The notes: generated by a model from the sequence alone, not told the origin. Shown: positions 1 through 10,774, counted from the first letter of the stretch. The stretch: DNA of 64,000 nt from JBHHUI01 sp965248775 (GCA_965248775.1 OZ252150.1:3100001-3164000), one strand, 5' to 3'. Made by a program: numbers and translations.

Positions 1-1494
1 TACTTCGGCCCCTATACGAGTGTGTGGGCGGTTCACCAGTCGTTGGATACATTGCGTAAAGTATTCCCCTATCTGACATGCGATCGCATCATCACCGGAC
101 AGGACAAACGTGCCTGTTTGTACTACGACATCAAATTGTGTATCGCGCCGTGCATTGGAGTAGCAAGCCAAACAGAGTACCGCACAATGATCGAAGACCT
201 GTGCCGCTTCTTGCAGGGGCATACCAAGCCGGTCGTGGAACGGCTGCAGAGCGAGATGGCGTTGGCGTCCAACGAAATGCGTTATGAGAAGGCCGCTTCC
301 ATTCGCGATCAATTGATTGCCATCGAGCGCATCGTCGAGAAACAGAAGATCATCAGCCAACAGGATATTGATTCAGACGTGATCGCGTTCGCGCGTGACG
401 AATCTGGCAACGATGCCTGTGTGCAGGTTTTCTTTATTCGGGCTGGGAAATTAATCGGACGCGATTACTTTGTGCTGGAAGGGACAGCCGACGAAGAGGA
501 CAGCGAAATTCTCTCCGCATTTCTCAAACATTTCTACAACAAGGCAGCCTTTGTCCCGCCGGAATTGCTGCTGCCCGATGAAGCTGCCGAAGCGCAAATT
601 ATTCAGCAATGGCTACGCGATAAACGCGGTGGCAAGAAAGTAACGCTGAAGGTGCCCCGGCGTGGCGCCAAGCGCGAGCTCGTGGAGATGGCAACCGAGA
701 ATGCCAGCGAGGTAATGACAACGCTGCGCGCCCAATGGGAGGCAGACTCGCACAAACAGGAAACTGCTCTCGCAGAACTACAATCATCACTCAAGTTGCC
801 GGAGCCTCCCAACCGCATGGAGTGCTACGACATTTCCAACACGCAAGGGGATGCCGCCACCGGAAGTATGGTGGTCTTCCATCGTGGCGTGCCGTACAAG
901 TCACATTATCGACGTTTCACAATCCGTACAGTGGTCGGCCCGGACGATTATGCCAGTATGCGCGAAGTGCTCACACGACGCTTCCGCCGCTGGAAAGACA
1001 TCGACGATGTGCGCGCGGGGCGCGTGCAGGCGCAGCCCGGAAAAAAGCCGGACGAGACGTTCGCGCGCCTGCCGGATTTGCTGATCGTGGACGGCGGCAA
1101 AGGGCAGCTCGGTGTAGCCGTTGAGGTTCTAAAGGAGTTCAACCTGACCGAGAAAGTGCCCGTCGCCGGACTGGCCAAGCGGGAAGAGGAAGTCTTTCTG
1201 CCAAATAAGAAGAAGTCCATTCTGCTGCCGAGACGTTCGCAGGGATTATTCCTTGTGCAACGTATCCGCGATGAAGCGCATCGTTTTGCGCTGGCGCATC
1301 ATCGCAAACGGCGTCGAAAACTGGGCATCGCTTCACAATTGGATTCGATCCGTGGCATCGGTCCCGCCCGACGCAAGGCTTTACTCACCCGCTTCGAATC
1401 GTTGGATGGCATCCACGCCGCGAGCGTGGAGGAACTGGCACACGTTAAAGGCATGAGTCTTCCTGCCGCCCGTGCTATCAAAGCCGCGTTGTAG
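1..1494 (+). CDS. uvrC: UvrABC excinuclease subunit C, 5' end outside the window
   Basis: UvrC makes both incisions beside a UvrB-bound lesion in nucleotide excision repair. The reading frame is open from base 1 (YFGPYTS, the conserved stretch after the GIY-YIG nuclease domain), so roughly the first 130 residues lie outside. Seen in order: the UVR helix pair that binds UvrB (about residues 80-115 of the visible part), the RNase H-like second nuclease (ECYDISNTQG, LLIVDGGKGQL, RDEAHRFA), and a C-terminal double helix-hairpin-helix (SIRGIGPARR). It ends normally with TAG. The GTG at 22 is not the true start. Confidence 0.97.
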   Translation, partial: YFGPYTSVWAVHQSLDTLRKVFPYLTCDRIITGQDKRACLYYDIKLCIAPCIGVASQTEYRTMIEDLCRFLQGHTKPVVERLQSEMALASNEMRYEKAASIRDQLIAIERIVEKQKIISQQDIDSDVIAFARDESGNDACVQVFFIRAGKLIGRDYFVLEGTADEEDSEILSAFLKHFYNKAAFVPPELLLPDEAAEAQIIQQWLRDKRGGKKVTLKVPRRGAKRELVEMATENASEVMTTLRAQWEADSHKQETALAELQSSLKLPEPPNRMECYDISNTQGDAATGSMVVFHRGVPYKSHYRRFTIRTVVGPDDYASMREVLTRRFRRWKDIDDVRAGRVQAQPGKKPDETFARLPDLLIVDGGKGQLGVAVEVLKEFNLTEKVPVAGLAKREEEVFLPNKKKSILLPRRSQGLFLVQRIRDEAHRFALAHHRKRRRKLGIASQLDSIRGIGPARRKALLTRFESLDGIHAASVEELAHVKGMSLPAARAIKAAL

Positions 1495-1588
1495 CCTGAC
1501 ACGCGCGCCCACATTATTTACGAAGGTCTTTCGTAACTATCAGCTAGCATCCCGAGCCGCGTCCCAAGCCGCGACGAGGGGTAGGCCA

Positions 1589-1676
1589 GCACCCCTCGAT
1601 ACGCGCGCTCGGCGGGGCTTTTGACTTCGGAATACCCTTCCGCGCTACTCGGGCAGCTGGCCGTATCGAGGGGTGC
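1589..1676. repeat. Miniature inverted repeat (88 bp), insertion-free copy
   Basis: This segment has 14-bp terminal inverted repeats, GCACCCCTCGATAC at the left and GTATCGAGGGGTGC at the right. A second copy lies in the opposite orientation at 17301-17468, with extra homology of about 20 bp beyond one end. It encodes nothing. It looks like a non-autonomous MITE lying between the convergent uvrC and glycosyltransferase genes. It matters because it is the empty-site reference for two short insertions in the other copy. Confidence 0.8.
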
Positions 1677-1704
1677 GGTTCCATTGTTGAGTAAATACAG
1701 TTTT

Positions 1705-4571
1705 TCAGGGAACGTGCACTGTTGTGAGCAGGTAACGATCGTCCGACAGCAGGAGTTCGCTCGGTCCCTGTAAAGCCAGGCGCGTCAGATCGTCAATTCT
1801 GTACAAGCCGCCGGTAAGTTGATACGTGCCGGGGGGCAGCACAGCCGGCAGGGCGAGGCTATAGGCGTCTTGCCAATCTGATTCCCCCGGCCAGGTGTCC
1901 GTCGGAAACTCCGACACGGGTGGGCCGTCGTATTGCGCAACGAGTGCGCCTGTTGAATTCAACAGATGAAGAAAGGTGTGGTAGCGGAGAGGCGGGTGCT
2001 CGACCGCACTCCACTGGAGTGCGACTTTCAATTCCCCGGCATTGGCAGCAAGCTCGACAATCGGAGGCAGATCGGTTCCCACGATGACAATATCGGGGCC
2101 GGCCGAAAGACCAAGCACGCGTGGTAATGCCGTAGTGAGTTCTGTAGAGTCGGGCAGAATACTCAGACCGGTAATATACGCTGCATCCCCCCCAAGCATC
2201 TCAATATTGCTGGCGGTTATCGGCAATGCCGCCTGCGCGGAGTCGTACACGCCGACGATGATTCGCAACGGAACGGCCTGTTCGCCAAGATCGGGTAGTG
2301 GGATGAAATAGCTCTGCCGCATAATTTCATCCGGCCTCCAGCGGGAGGAGAGATGAGCCGGGAAGTTGGCAGCCCCGAGCTGCCGGTCGATTCCGCTGAC
2401 ACGTGTCAGCGCCGGATCAAGCAAGTGCAGGAAGCCCGTGTAATCCTCTTCCAATGGACGTAATGCCTGCCAGTACAGCGTGAGGTCGAGATATCCACCG
2501 GATCGAAAATCGCTCGAATACGCATCAAATCCGATCAGTCGCAAGCTGTCGTCGAAGACAACCTCCGTCCGCACGAGACTCTCCGGGAGCCTCGCTTCCG
2601 GCACGATTGTCGGCCGGGGCAAGCGATCCTCGGCAAAGCGGACGAAAAGCATGACTCCGATGGCTGCTAAGACGCCGACGCCCAGGTTGCGAGAACTTCG
2701 CTGTAGCGATCTATCCCCACCGGCGTTCGACTTGGCGCGCAGCGCGAGAATCAACGCAGCGCCTGCATGCAGCCCATAGGCCGCCAGCGGGATTAGCAAC
2801 GGCTGCATTGGAGCGCGCACCCGCCCGGTCACAGGAAATAATATCGTGAGCAACATGAAGAGAATGGCGGTGGTGACAAGTATCAGCACTGCCGGACGCT
2901 GCTCCCGGCGTGCCACTGCCAGGAACGCGCCTACAATTCCAAGCCCGAGCAGCGTGGACAAACTGAATACGCCGCCAGCCCAATATAGACGCAGCAGCGC
3001 AGAGTAGGCCAATCCGCTTGTGGTAAATTCAATCTGCCCATCCCCGTGCTCATGTCCCGTCCAGAACAGGCCGACCTTGTGCACGAGCAGCTGCAGCCAT
3101 TGCCTCGGATCCGCCCGGATATCTAACAGCGTTTCCTGTACGAAGTTCTGTTCGCCACCGGCGCGCAGGCGCGCCAGCCGTTCGCGATCGGTCAAATATT
3201 CATTGATGCCGAAAGTGTCACGATGGTTCCCCCCAAAGAACGCGATTGGGAAACCGTTCGACGAAACGGCAGAGACTCCCACGCGAGCATTGGCGATCGC
3301 CATCGGAGCGACAGTTAAGATCATGCTAACGGCCATCACGCCGCTAAGGATTAAGCGGGATGCAAGCAAACGCCTGCGTCCGGATTGCGCTTTTTCATTC
3401 CACACTCTTGAAAATAGCATTGCAAGCCAGCCGGCGACAAACAGACTCGCCAGCGGCCCGCGCACCAGAAACCCCAGACCCACTACCACGCCATGCGCCA
3501 TGGCGCGGGCCCAGGTCGCCCGCTGCAGCGATGCCGCGCTCAGCAGCAAGGCTAGGGCCGTAATGAAGGTTGCCGGAGCTACAACCTGTAATGTTGTCTG
3601 ATAGTGGACGAGCGGCGCGTACAAGGCCATCAGAATGCCAGCCATGAGGCCAATGCTCCGACCAAACAGCATCCATGCTGCAGCCAGGACAAACCCACAC
3701 GCGAGGCCGCCAAGGAGTGCATTGAGAATATATTGAGGCAGCAGTCCTGCCCGAGCGCGACCTGGGCGAGGCTGGAGTAGACGATCGTCCCCTGCTGGAA
3801 GTAACTCCCCGCGAGGGAAAATCGTCCGTCGAGTACCTGGCGTCCCAAGCCGACGAAGTTATCCCAGATCGGGTCCATAGCGTAGAAATCAGGTGCGCTG
3901 TAGTAGCGCTCGAATACGACAACACTGCGCACGCCAATGGCAAGCGCCACCACCAGCAAAACCAGCAACCGATCGCGCCGCTCAACGAAGAGAGATGCCA
4001 GCGCCGTTAAGCTGCCGAGCAGCGCACCGGCAGCAACCAAGCCGATTCCAAGGCGCAGCCCGAACCAAATGCGGCGCTGCCGCTCGACCGCATCTTCGTC
4101 CGGTTCGTCCGGGTACAGACGCCAGGGCGGCAGCAGCGATCCTGCCTGGCGCAGGCTCAATTCGTATCGGGGCGTAGGCGGGGTCGATGTGCGATAGCGG
4201 ACTTCGATGCGGTTGGCGCCCGCGCGTAGTTGAACCACAACCGGAACAGTGTGTACACTGCCATACTCGCCACGCTCGTAAATCATCTCGGAGTTGATAT
4301 GGAGTGCGACGTTACCATCAGAGACAAGATCGAAGGTTTCAGTTTCCGCCGATGTACTCCAGAGATAGCCGTCAAAGACAACTTCTTTGTCGCCTTCATA
4401 TAATTGCAGGGCATCCAGCCAGAGCCAGGTGGATTTCACCGGCCATTGGCCGTCAATGATAAGGAGCAGGTGGTTCGATCTCACCCGAGTAAAATTAATA
4501 ACGATCAGCAACAGACCTGCAATACCAGAAATTGCAGCCACAGCAATAACGTTGGAGTAGCGTTTTTTCAT
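1705..4571 (-). pseudogene. Family-39-like membrane glycosyltransferase, frameshifted
   Basis: Two overlapping minus-strand frames (4571-3630 and 3672-1705) join into one protein of about 950 residues. The first half has an N-terminal membrane anchor (MKKRYSN), a beta-rich lumenal stretch, membrane helices and an acidic lumenal motif (YAMDPIWDN) of the kind seen in ArnT/PMT-like GT39 enzymes. The second half continues with several membrane helices (LYAPLVHYQTT) and a long soluble C-terminal part. The break is near 3750: loss of one base in a run of G separates ...QVALG from GLLPQYILNALLGG. This is a recent single-base disruption or a sequence error. The class is inferred from topology and motif; the substrate is unknown. 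Confidence 0.6.
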
Positions 4572-4700
4572 CCGAATGGCAGTTCGTAGAGGCAGGAGAA
4601 GTTGAAGTCTGGCATTCTACATCCGTGCGGTACAATCTTGTTCTAGTAAATCGACACTACCCTTTAAGTGCGCGATTGCATTTCGTAAGTCTCGCAGAAC

Positions 4701-5636
4701 ATGAACCCAATCATAACAGTCGAGAATCTGGTCAAACGATATAAGCAGGCTGAGACGAATGCTGTGGACGATGTCTCGTTCGATGTCGAAGCGGGACATT
4801 TATTCGCGCTGCTCGGCCCAAATGGCGCAGGTAAGACAACGACGATCTCCATTCTCACAACGATCCGAGCGCCCACGGCGGGAACGGCACACATCGCCGG
4901 CTTCGACGTGATGCAAAAGGCTGCCGAAGTACGGCAACGCATCGGAATCATCTTCCAGCAACCCAGCCTCGACTTGAACTTGACGGCGGAAGAGAATGTC
5001 CGTTTTCACGCGATCATGTACGGCCTGTATGCCTATCGGCCGGTCTATGGACTGATGCCGGGTGCGTACAAGCGCCAATTGCGGGAGCTGTCCGTACTGC
5101 TCGGCATCGGCGACGAGATTTTCAATGCGGTGAAGACGTACTCCGGCGGCATGAAGCGCAAGCTCGAGATCATCCGCAGTCTGATTCACCAGCCGCAGGT
5201 GCTTTTTCTGGACGAGCCAACCGTTGGCCTGGACGCCGCCAGCCGACGCAACCTGTGGGAATATATTCAGAACGTGCAGCGCGAACGCGGCACTACGGTT
5301 TTCCTGACGACGCATTATTTGGAGGAAGCCGAAGGCGCGGATACAGTCTGCATCATTAATAAGGGTCACATCGTCTCAATGGGGACACCGGAATCGATAA
5401 AATCCCGGCTAACGCAATCCTATCTGCTTCTGGATGCCCACGACCGCCCCAAGTTGGAGGCGGAACTGCTCGAACGCGGCATCGTTTTCTCAAATAATGG
5501 AGGCTATCGCATCGACCTGACGGAAGGCCTCGACGCCCACGAGTTGCTTAAGTCGATCGAGACCCCGCTGAATGTCATCAAGACGCGCGCGCCCTCCCTT
5601 GAGGACGCCTATCTCGCAATTGTGGATGAAGTATGA
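4701..5636 (+). CDS. ABC transporter ATP-binding protein (drug-export type)
   Basis: A 311-residue ATPase of the DrrA/ABC-2 exporter type. Walker A is GPNGAGKTT (near residue 40), the Q-loop region is IIFQQPSLD, the signature is YSGGMKRK and Walker B is VLFLDEPTVGLD, followed by the switch histidine in TTHYLEE. An insert between Q-loop and signature (MYGLYAYRPVYGLMPG) is longer than usual. The stop codon overlaps the start of the permease gene at 5633 by four bases (ATGA), so the two are translationally coupled and should form one exporter. The substrate cannot be told from sequence. Confidence 0.92.
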   Translation: MNPIITVENLVKRYKQAETNAVDDVSFDVEAGHLFALLGPNGAGKTTTISILTTIRAPTAGTAHIAGFDVMQKAAEVRQRIGIIFQQPSLDLNLTAEENVRFHAIMYGLYAYRPVYGLMPGAYKRQLRELSVLLGIGDEIFNAVKTYSGGMKRKLEIIRSLIHQPQVLFLDEPTVGLDAASRRNLWEYIQNVQRERGTTVFLTTHYLEEAEGADTVCIINKGHIVSMGTPESIKSRLTQSYLLLDAHDRPKLEAELLERGIVFSNNGGYRIDLTEGLDAHELLKSIETPLNVIKTRAPSLEDAYLAIVDEV

Positions 5637-6478
5637 CGGAACTAATCGAGACGCCCCAAATCCCCCTCGCTCGCAGTCCGAATTTCGGATCGGGCTTGCG
5701 CCGCGAGTTAAATGCGTTTGCCATCATTGCACACCGCGATCTGCTCAAGCTGTTGCGCGACCGCACGCGTCTGGTGACCTCGTTGATCTTCCCGATGATC
5801 TTCATCGGCATCCTGGGCGGGACGTTTCAGGCAAATCTTGGCTCGGAACTCGGCTACAACTTCTTGACTTTCACATTTACAGGCGTGCTGGCCCAAACCC
5901 TGTTCCAGTCTAGCGCTATCGGGATCGTCTCCCTCATCGAAGACCGCGAGAATGATTTCAGCCAGGAGATATTTGTCTCGCCGGTATCACGCTACTCAAT
6001 TGTGTTCGGCAAGATACTCGGCGAGTCGCTGGTTTCGCTCGTGCAAGCCTTCGGGATCGTCGTTTTCGCCACCATCATCGGAGTGCCGATCACCTTGATC
6101 CAGTTGCCTCTAATTCTCCTCACGTCCTTCATCATCTGTCTGTTTGGCGGCGCGTTCGGCGTCGTGTTGATGGCAAATCTGAACTCGCAGCGCGCGGCCA
6201 ACCAGATCTTTCCCTTTATCATGTTGCCGCAGTATTTTCTCTCCGGTGTGTTCGCCCCCATCCGGGTGCTGCCCTGGTATCTGGAGATACTCTCGCGCCT
6301 CTCCCCCATGCGCTACGCGGTGGACTTCATGCGCAATATATTTTATGCCGGTCAGTCAGAGTACGCGGAAGTTGTGCTCACCAATCCGATCATCAACATC
6401 ACGATTATAGGCGCCCTCTTCGCCGCGTTCCTCGCGGGGGGCACGTGGATTTTCGTGCGCAAAGAGCAGAATCGCTAG
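5633..6478 (+). CDS. ABC-2 type transporter permease
   Basis: A 281-residue membrane protein with about six hydrophobic segments, starting in the ATPase stop codon. The cytoplasmic N-terminal part (HRDLLKLLRDRTRL) precedes the first helix. The segment PISQ-type region GVFAPIRVLPWYLEILSRLSPMRY splits as in ABC-2 permeases, with the conserved SPMRYAVDFMR before the last helix. It is the membrane half of the exporter formed with the preceding ATPase. Family assignment is firm; the cargo (drug, lipid or polysaccharide) is open. Confidence 0.9.
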   Translation: MTELIETPQIPLARSPNFGSGLRRELNAFAIIAHRDLLKLLRDRTRLVTSLIFPMIFIGILGGTFQANLGSELGYNFLTFTFTGVLAQTLFQSSAIGIVSLIEDRENDFSQEIFVSPVSRYSIVFGKILGESLVSLVQAFGIVVFATIIGVPITLIQLPLILLTSFIICLFGGAFGVVLMANLNSQRAANQIFPFIMLPQYFLSGVFAPIRVLPWYLEILSRLSPMRYAVDFMRNIFYAGQSEYAEVVLTNPIINITIIGALFAAFLAGGTWIFVRKEQNR

Positions 6479-6561
6479 CTGCTGCTACTCACGACCAAAG
6501 CCCGCCTCGCGTACACTGACGATGGCGTGACGGGACACTGGCTGCGGTACAATCCGGGGCT

Positions 6562-7836
6562 ATGCTCAACGAAAAATCCATTCAGTCGGTCAACGCTGCT
6601 CGCTTCGGCGACAACTCCACAGCCCCCTGCTACGATTCTTATTGCTTTTCGAATATCCCGGGCACGCTAAAACATGCACTCGGCGTCGAGAGTGCCACGC
6701 GCCTTCCCGACGATGTTTTGCACGGATTACCAGCGCGCTATGATAAAGTCATTCTGATCTATATCGACGCGTTCGGTTGGGATGCCTTCGAGAAAAGGCA
6801 GGATGACTTTCCATTCCTGAAGCGCTTTCTCGCAGACGGGGTTGTTTCCAAACTAACCTCACAATTTCCTTCCACCACATCGGCGCATATAACAACGCTT
6901 TACAACATGACGACAGTTGGAGAGCATGGTGTCTATGAATGGTTTTACTACGAGCCATTACTCGACCGCATCATCTGTCCGCTGCTTTACGCCTTTGCCG
7001 GAGATAAAGAGCCCGGCACACTTATTCCGAGCGGGGTGACACCTCCCCAACTGCTACCCGCGCACACACTCCACATGGACTTGCAGACGAAGGGGGTGAA
7101 CTCTTATGCGTTTCAACATGCCGGCATCACCGGATCACCATTTACGATGATGGCAAATGCAGGCGCCACCGCAACAGTGCCCTATTCGACCTTTCCGGAA
7201 GCTTGTACATTGTTCGCAGAGGCGATCACAGCCAGTAATGAGCAGGCGTTATACTTTCTCTATCTCGCTGCAGTCGATGCTACCGGGCATTCCTATGGCC
7301 CGTCATCACGGCAATATGCTGCCGAACTCGATACTGCGCTGATGACATTGGAGCACGTTCTCATGCAACAGCTGCGCAACACTCCCGGCGACATTCTGTT
7401 ATTGGTCACAACAGATCACGGTCAGATCGATGTCGGGCAGGAAACGCATTTTTACCTCAATATCGAATTCCCCGAGATCATTCCCTTAATTGCGACGAAC
7501 AAAGATGAGCAGCTGCTGATTCCGGCGGGCTCGCCGCGCGATTTCTTCCTGCACATTCAACCCGGAAGGGTGGATGAGGCAGTCGCACTACTTTCCGCCC
7601 GATTGGAAAGCTTTGCCCAGATCCGCCGCACATCCGATATGATTGACGAAGGCTTCTTCGGCCCAACCGTCTCGGATACATTTCGGGGTCGCGTCGCCGA
7701 TCTAGTCATTCTGCCGAACGACGGCAACACGGTCGACTGGTATGAGAAAAATCGATACGAGTTTAATCATCGCGGCCAGCATGGCGGCCTGCACCAGCTT
7801 GAAATGGAAATCCCCTTCCTGGCGTTGGCTCTTTAA
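6562..7836 (+). CDS. Alkaline-phosphatase-superfamily phosphodiesterase
   Basis: A 424-residue protein of the nucleotide pyrophosphatase/phosphodiesterase type. Two-metal site motifs are visible: YIDAFGWDAF near residue 70, the nucleophile region FPSTTSAHITTLY near 105, DATGHSYGPSS near 240, TTDHGQIDV near 285 and NHRGQHGG near the end. No signal peptide is visible, so a cytoplasmic location is likely. It follows the ABC exporter by 83 bp on the same strand but with its own leader. The real substrate could be a nucleotide, phospholipid head group or phosphonate ester. Confidence 0.85.
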   Translation: MLNEKSIQSVNAARFGDNSTAPCYDSYCFSNIPGTLKHALGVESATRLPDDVLHGLPARYDKVILIYIDAFGWDAFEKRQDDFPFLKRFLADGVVSKLTSQFPSTTSAHITTLYNMTTVGEHGVYEWFYYEPLLDRIICPLLYAFAGDKEPGTLIPSGVTPPQLLPAHTLHMDLQTKGVNSYAFQHAGITGSPFTMMANAGATATVPYSTFPEACTLFAEAITASNEQALYFLYLAAVDATGHSYGPSSRQYAAELDTALMTLEHVLMQQLRNTPGDILLLVTTDHGQIDVGQETHFYLNIEFPEIIPLIATNKDEQLLIPAGSPRDFFLHIQPGRVDEAVALLSARLESFAQIRRTSDMIDEGFFGPTVSDTFRGRVADLVILPNDGNTVDWYEKNRYEFNHRGQHGGLHQLEMEIPFLALAL

Positions 7837-7845
7837 TGTAACCCG

Positions 7846-9507
7846 GTGATAAATCGTCGGGCGAACGTGCATGCTGCGCCCCAACCCATGACTTCGACTT
7901 CAACCAGCGGCCCCGGCTTCGCCCCGCGCGCCCAACCGCCCCCGGCGGAGATGGCGGGCATTGCCCGTGCCGCAACGATTATCGCGGTTGGCAATGTCGC
8001 TTCCCGTCTACTCGGACTCGTCCGAGACACAACCAAATCGTATTATTTCGGCGCAACAGGGCTGGTGAGCGCGTTCAATATCGCAGCCAAAGTTCCGATG
8101 TGGTTCTACGATCTGCTGGCCGGAGGAATGGTCAGTTCGGCATTGGTGCCGGTGTTCAGCGAATACGCCCGGCCGGAGAAGCGCGCCGAACTCTGGCAGA
8201 TCGTCTCGTTTCTATTGACAATCACCGTGATCGGGCTTTCTGTCTTTACCCTGCTGGGCGAACTGCTTGCACCGCAGATCGCCGTGCTGCTCGGAGGCGG
8301 ACTGAGTGAAGAAACGCTGGCTCTGACAGTCTCACTCTTGCGCATCACATTGCCGGCGATGTTGTTTCTCAATCTGGCCGGAATTCTGGCCGGGCTGCTC
8401 TACGCACTCAAACGTTTCACGCTCCCGGCATTCAATGCCGCCATCTTCAATCTTGGCATCGTCGTCGCGACTGTTCTCTTTGCAAGGCCTTTCGGCGTAA
8501 CAGCAATGGCAGCTGGACTCTTGTTGGGGGCCATCCTGCAAGTGGCGCTGCTGCTGCCTGGCCTGCGTAACTCACGCTTGCGCATTGTGTTCGACTGGCA
8601 ACATCCAGCGGTGCGGCGCATCGCGAGACTCTATCTTCCAATTGTTCTCGGACTGCTGGTTGACATGGTGAGTCGTGCGATCTCTTATCGGTTGGCCTCC
8701 TCCACCGGCGATCAGAGCATTGCATGGATGGACTACGCCACCACTCTCATGCAGTTTCCACTCGGGCTGACTTCAACTGCAGTTGCAGTCGCTATTTTAC
8801 CGACGCTGGCGCGCCAGGCCACCGATCCCGATCCGCGCGTAGCAAAGGACGATTTTCTTTCAACACTCGCACAGGGCTTGAAGCTCGTGATCGTGCTGAT
8901 TATTCCGGCAACGGTGGGTCTCTTCCTGCTGGCGCGCCCGATTGTCGAACTCATCTTCGAACACGGCGACTTTATCGCACGCGACACGACGATGGTCACA
9001 TTGGTGCTGCGCTACTACCTGCTGGGGTTGGTGGCAGCGGCAGTTGACCTCCCGCTGATCAACGCGTTTTATGCCCGCCAAGACGCCTGGACGCCTGCAA
9101 TGGTGGGGTTGTTCGGCGTCTTTATTTATCTGGGTGCCGCGCTCGCGCCTTCCCTGTTTCGCCCCATGCGGCTGACAGACCTGATCGCGGCCAATGCCAT
9201 CCAATTGACCTATCATGCGCTGACCATGTGGACGCTGCTGCGACGGCGCGTGGGCGATCTGCGCGGCCAGCGGCTGGGCGAGACGGTCTGGAAAGCGGCC
9301 CTCGGTTCGGCGCTGATGTTTGCCACTGCATGGGGAGGCCTGCTGCTCGTGCAAGCCATACCCTGGCCCGGACGTTTTTTCTCCGAAGTAGCTGCAGTGG
9401 TTGTGCCCGGTGCCCTGGGCGCCATTGTCTACTTTGGCGTTCTGCTGCGCATGGATGTGCCAGAGACACAATTTGTGTTGGCTTTGCTCCGCCGCCGCAC
9501 TGGGTAA
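7846..9507 (+). CDS. murJ: Lipid II flippase MurJ (MviN) family
   Basis: A polytopic membrane protein of about 550 residues with some 13-14 hydrophobic segments. It matches the MOP-superfamily flippase that moves lipid II across the membrane for peptidoglycan synthesis. Typical motifs are VASRLLGLVRD near the N-terminus, FGATGLVSAFNIAAKVP, and the central ARLYLPIVLGLLVD. The start is uncertain: GTG at 7846 lies 10 bases after the preceding stop, and ATG at 7888 also fits; neither has a clear ribosome-binding site. MurJ in a bacterium with sortase next door fits a cell with a peptidoglycan wall. Confidence 0.9.
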   Translation: MINRRANVHAAPQPMTSTSTSGPGFAPRAQPPPAEMAGIARAATIIAVGNVASRLLGLVRDTTKSYYFGATGLVSAFNIAAKVPMWFYDLLAGGMVSSALVPVFSEYARPEKRAELWQIVSFLLTITVIGLSVFTLLGELLAPQIAVLLGGGLSEETLALTVSLLRITLPAMLFLNLAGILAGLLYALKRFTLPAFNAAIFNLGIVVATVLFARPFGVTAMAAGLLLGAILQVALLLPGLRNSRLRIVFDWQHPAVRRIARLYLPIVLGLLVDMVSRAISYRLASSTGDQSIAWMDYATTLMQFPLGLTSTAVAVAILPTLARQATDPDPRVAKDDFLSTLAQGLKLVIVLIIPATVGLFLLARPIVELIFEHGDFIARDTTMVTLVLRYYLLGLVAAAVDLPLINAFYARQDAWTPAMVGLFGVFIYLGAALAPSLFRPMRLTDLIAANAIQLTYHALTMWTLLRRRVGDLRGQRLGETVWKAALGSALMFATAWGGLLLVQAIPWPGRFFSEVAAVVVPGALGAIVYFGVLLRMDVPETQFVLALLRRRTG

Positions 9508-9534
9508 CTGACCGCGTTGTTATAATCCCGCCGA

Positions 9535-10341
9535 ATGAAAACACAGACCGACGACCGCCCTTCTCTCTCGCCAGACCTTTACACTGAGGAATACTTCCGC
9601 GCGGCTTGCGAGGGCTTCGACGAATACAACGAAACCAAGGGAGAGCGCCTTTCGCGCCGCTTGTCAGCCGCTTTTGCACTGGCTGCGGTGCAGCCCGGCA
9701 TGCGAGTTCTGGATGTGGGCTGCGGGCGCGGCGAGATATTACGCCACTGCGCGCGCTTGGGCGCGGATGCCTTCGGTGTGGACTATGCACCTGTTGCGGT
9801 TGAGATGAGCCGTGCTGCGTTGGACGGCGCGGACGGTCAGGGGCGTATGGGCGTGGCTCAAGCAGATGCGAAACAGCTGCCATTCCCCACTGCCTCTTTC
9901 GACCGCATACTCATGTTTGATGTTGTCGAACACCTTTATCCCTGGGAACTGGACATTGCACTCCGGGATGTGAGTCGGCTGCTCAAGACCGATGGATTGT
10001 TCGTCGTACACACAGCGCCTAACGTCTGGTACGACCACTTCGCCTATCCCTTTGTGCGTGCCTTTCGACGTCTGGCTGGTGCAGGCGATTTATACCCGGC
10101 TAACCCACGTGCACTGAACGTTGCGGCTAATGTTGACGTGCATGTCAATGAGCAGAGCGGCCTCAGCCTGTGGCGCACGCTCAGGCGTGGCGGCTTTCGC
10201 ACTCGAGTATGGCTGGAAAGCCCCCCACAAAATCGCAATGAGAAACTGCCCCTCGCCATCGCCCGACATCTACTCTTTCGCTGGCCACCATTCCGTTGGT
10301 TCTTCGAACGCGAAGTCTTTGCTGTCGCAGCGAAAAAATAG
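9535..10341 (+). CDS. Class I SAM-dependent methyltransferase
   Basis: A 268-residue methyltransferase. The SAM-binding motif I is VLDVGCGRGEILRH (near residue 60), followed by the acidic residue in FGVDYAPVAVEMS, and motif RILMFDVVEHLYPWE for post-I/II. The C-terminal part is basic and not diagnostic. Genes of this kind often act on small molecules or quinones, but nothing here fixes the substrate. It lies 27 bp after murJ, possibly co-transcribed. Confidence 0.85.
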   Translation: MKTQTDDRPSLSPDLYTEEYFRAACEGFDEYNETKGERLSRRLSAAFALAAVQPGMRVLDVGCGRGEILRHCARLGADAFGVDYAPVAVEMSRAALDGADGQGRMGVAQADAKQLPFPTASFDRILMFDVVEHLYPWELDIALRDVSRLLKTDGLFVVHTAPNVWYDHFAYPFVRAFRRLAGAGDLYPANPRALNVAANVDVHVNEQSGLSLWRTLRRGGFRTRVWLESPPQNRNEKLPLAIARHLLFRWPPFRWFFEREVFAVAAKK

Positions 10342-10387
10342 GCGCATGACATGCCACGCTTTTGTTGGAACATCTAATTATTGACCA

Positions 10388-10774
10388 ATGCTAATTACAG
10401 GAATTGACCATGTCCAGTTGGCGATGCCGGCTGGCGAAGAAGACGCGGCCAGATTGTTTTACGCTGGGTTACTTGGTCTGCGAGAAGTGGAGAAACCCGC
10501 TCCCCTCGCGAGCCGGGGTGGTTGCTGGTTCGAAACGCCGGGGACAAGCGTACACCTCGGCGTAATGAAAGAGTTTGTTCCAGCAACAAAAGCACATCCC
10601 GCCTTCACAGTGCAGGACTTAACTGCATTGCAAGAGTCTCTCCGCAAGGCAGGCATCACGGTGACCTCGGATGACGCCCTCGCCAACGAAAACGAAAACA
10701 TCCGCCGATTTTTCGCAAGCGATCCATTCGGCAACCGCATCGAATTTATCCAGGCAGACGATTCGCTTTCATAA
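10388..10774 (+). CDS. VOC (glyoxalase/bleomycin-resistance) family protein
   Basis: A 128-residue protein with two paired beta-alpha-beta-beta-beta modules: GIDHVQLAMPAGEEDAARLFY at the N-terminus, WFETPGTSVHLGV in the middle, and DPFGNRIEFIQ at the end. These supply the usual metal ligands His7, His57 and Glu near 120. Such proteins are metal-dependent lyases, isomerases or dioxygenases, or drug binders. The particular reaction is not readable from sequence. Confidence 0.88.
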   Translation: MLITGIDHVQLAMPAGEEDAARLFYAGLLGLREVEKPAPLASRGGCWFETPGTSVHLGVMKEFVPATKAHPAFTVQDLTALQESLRKAGITVTSDDALANENENIRRFFASDPFGNRIEFIQADDSLS

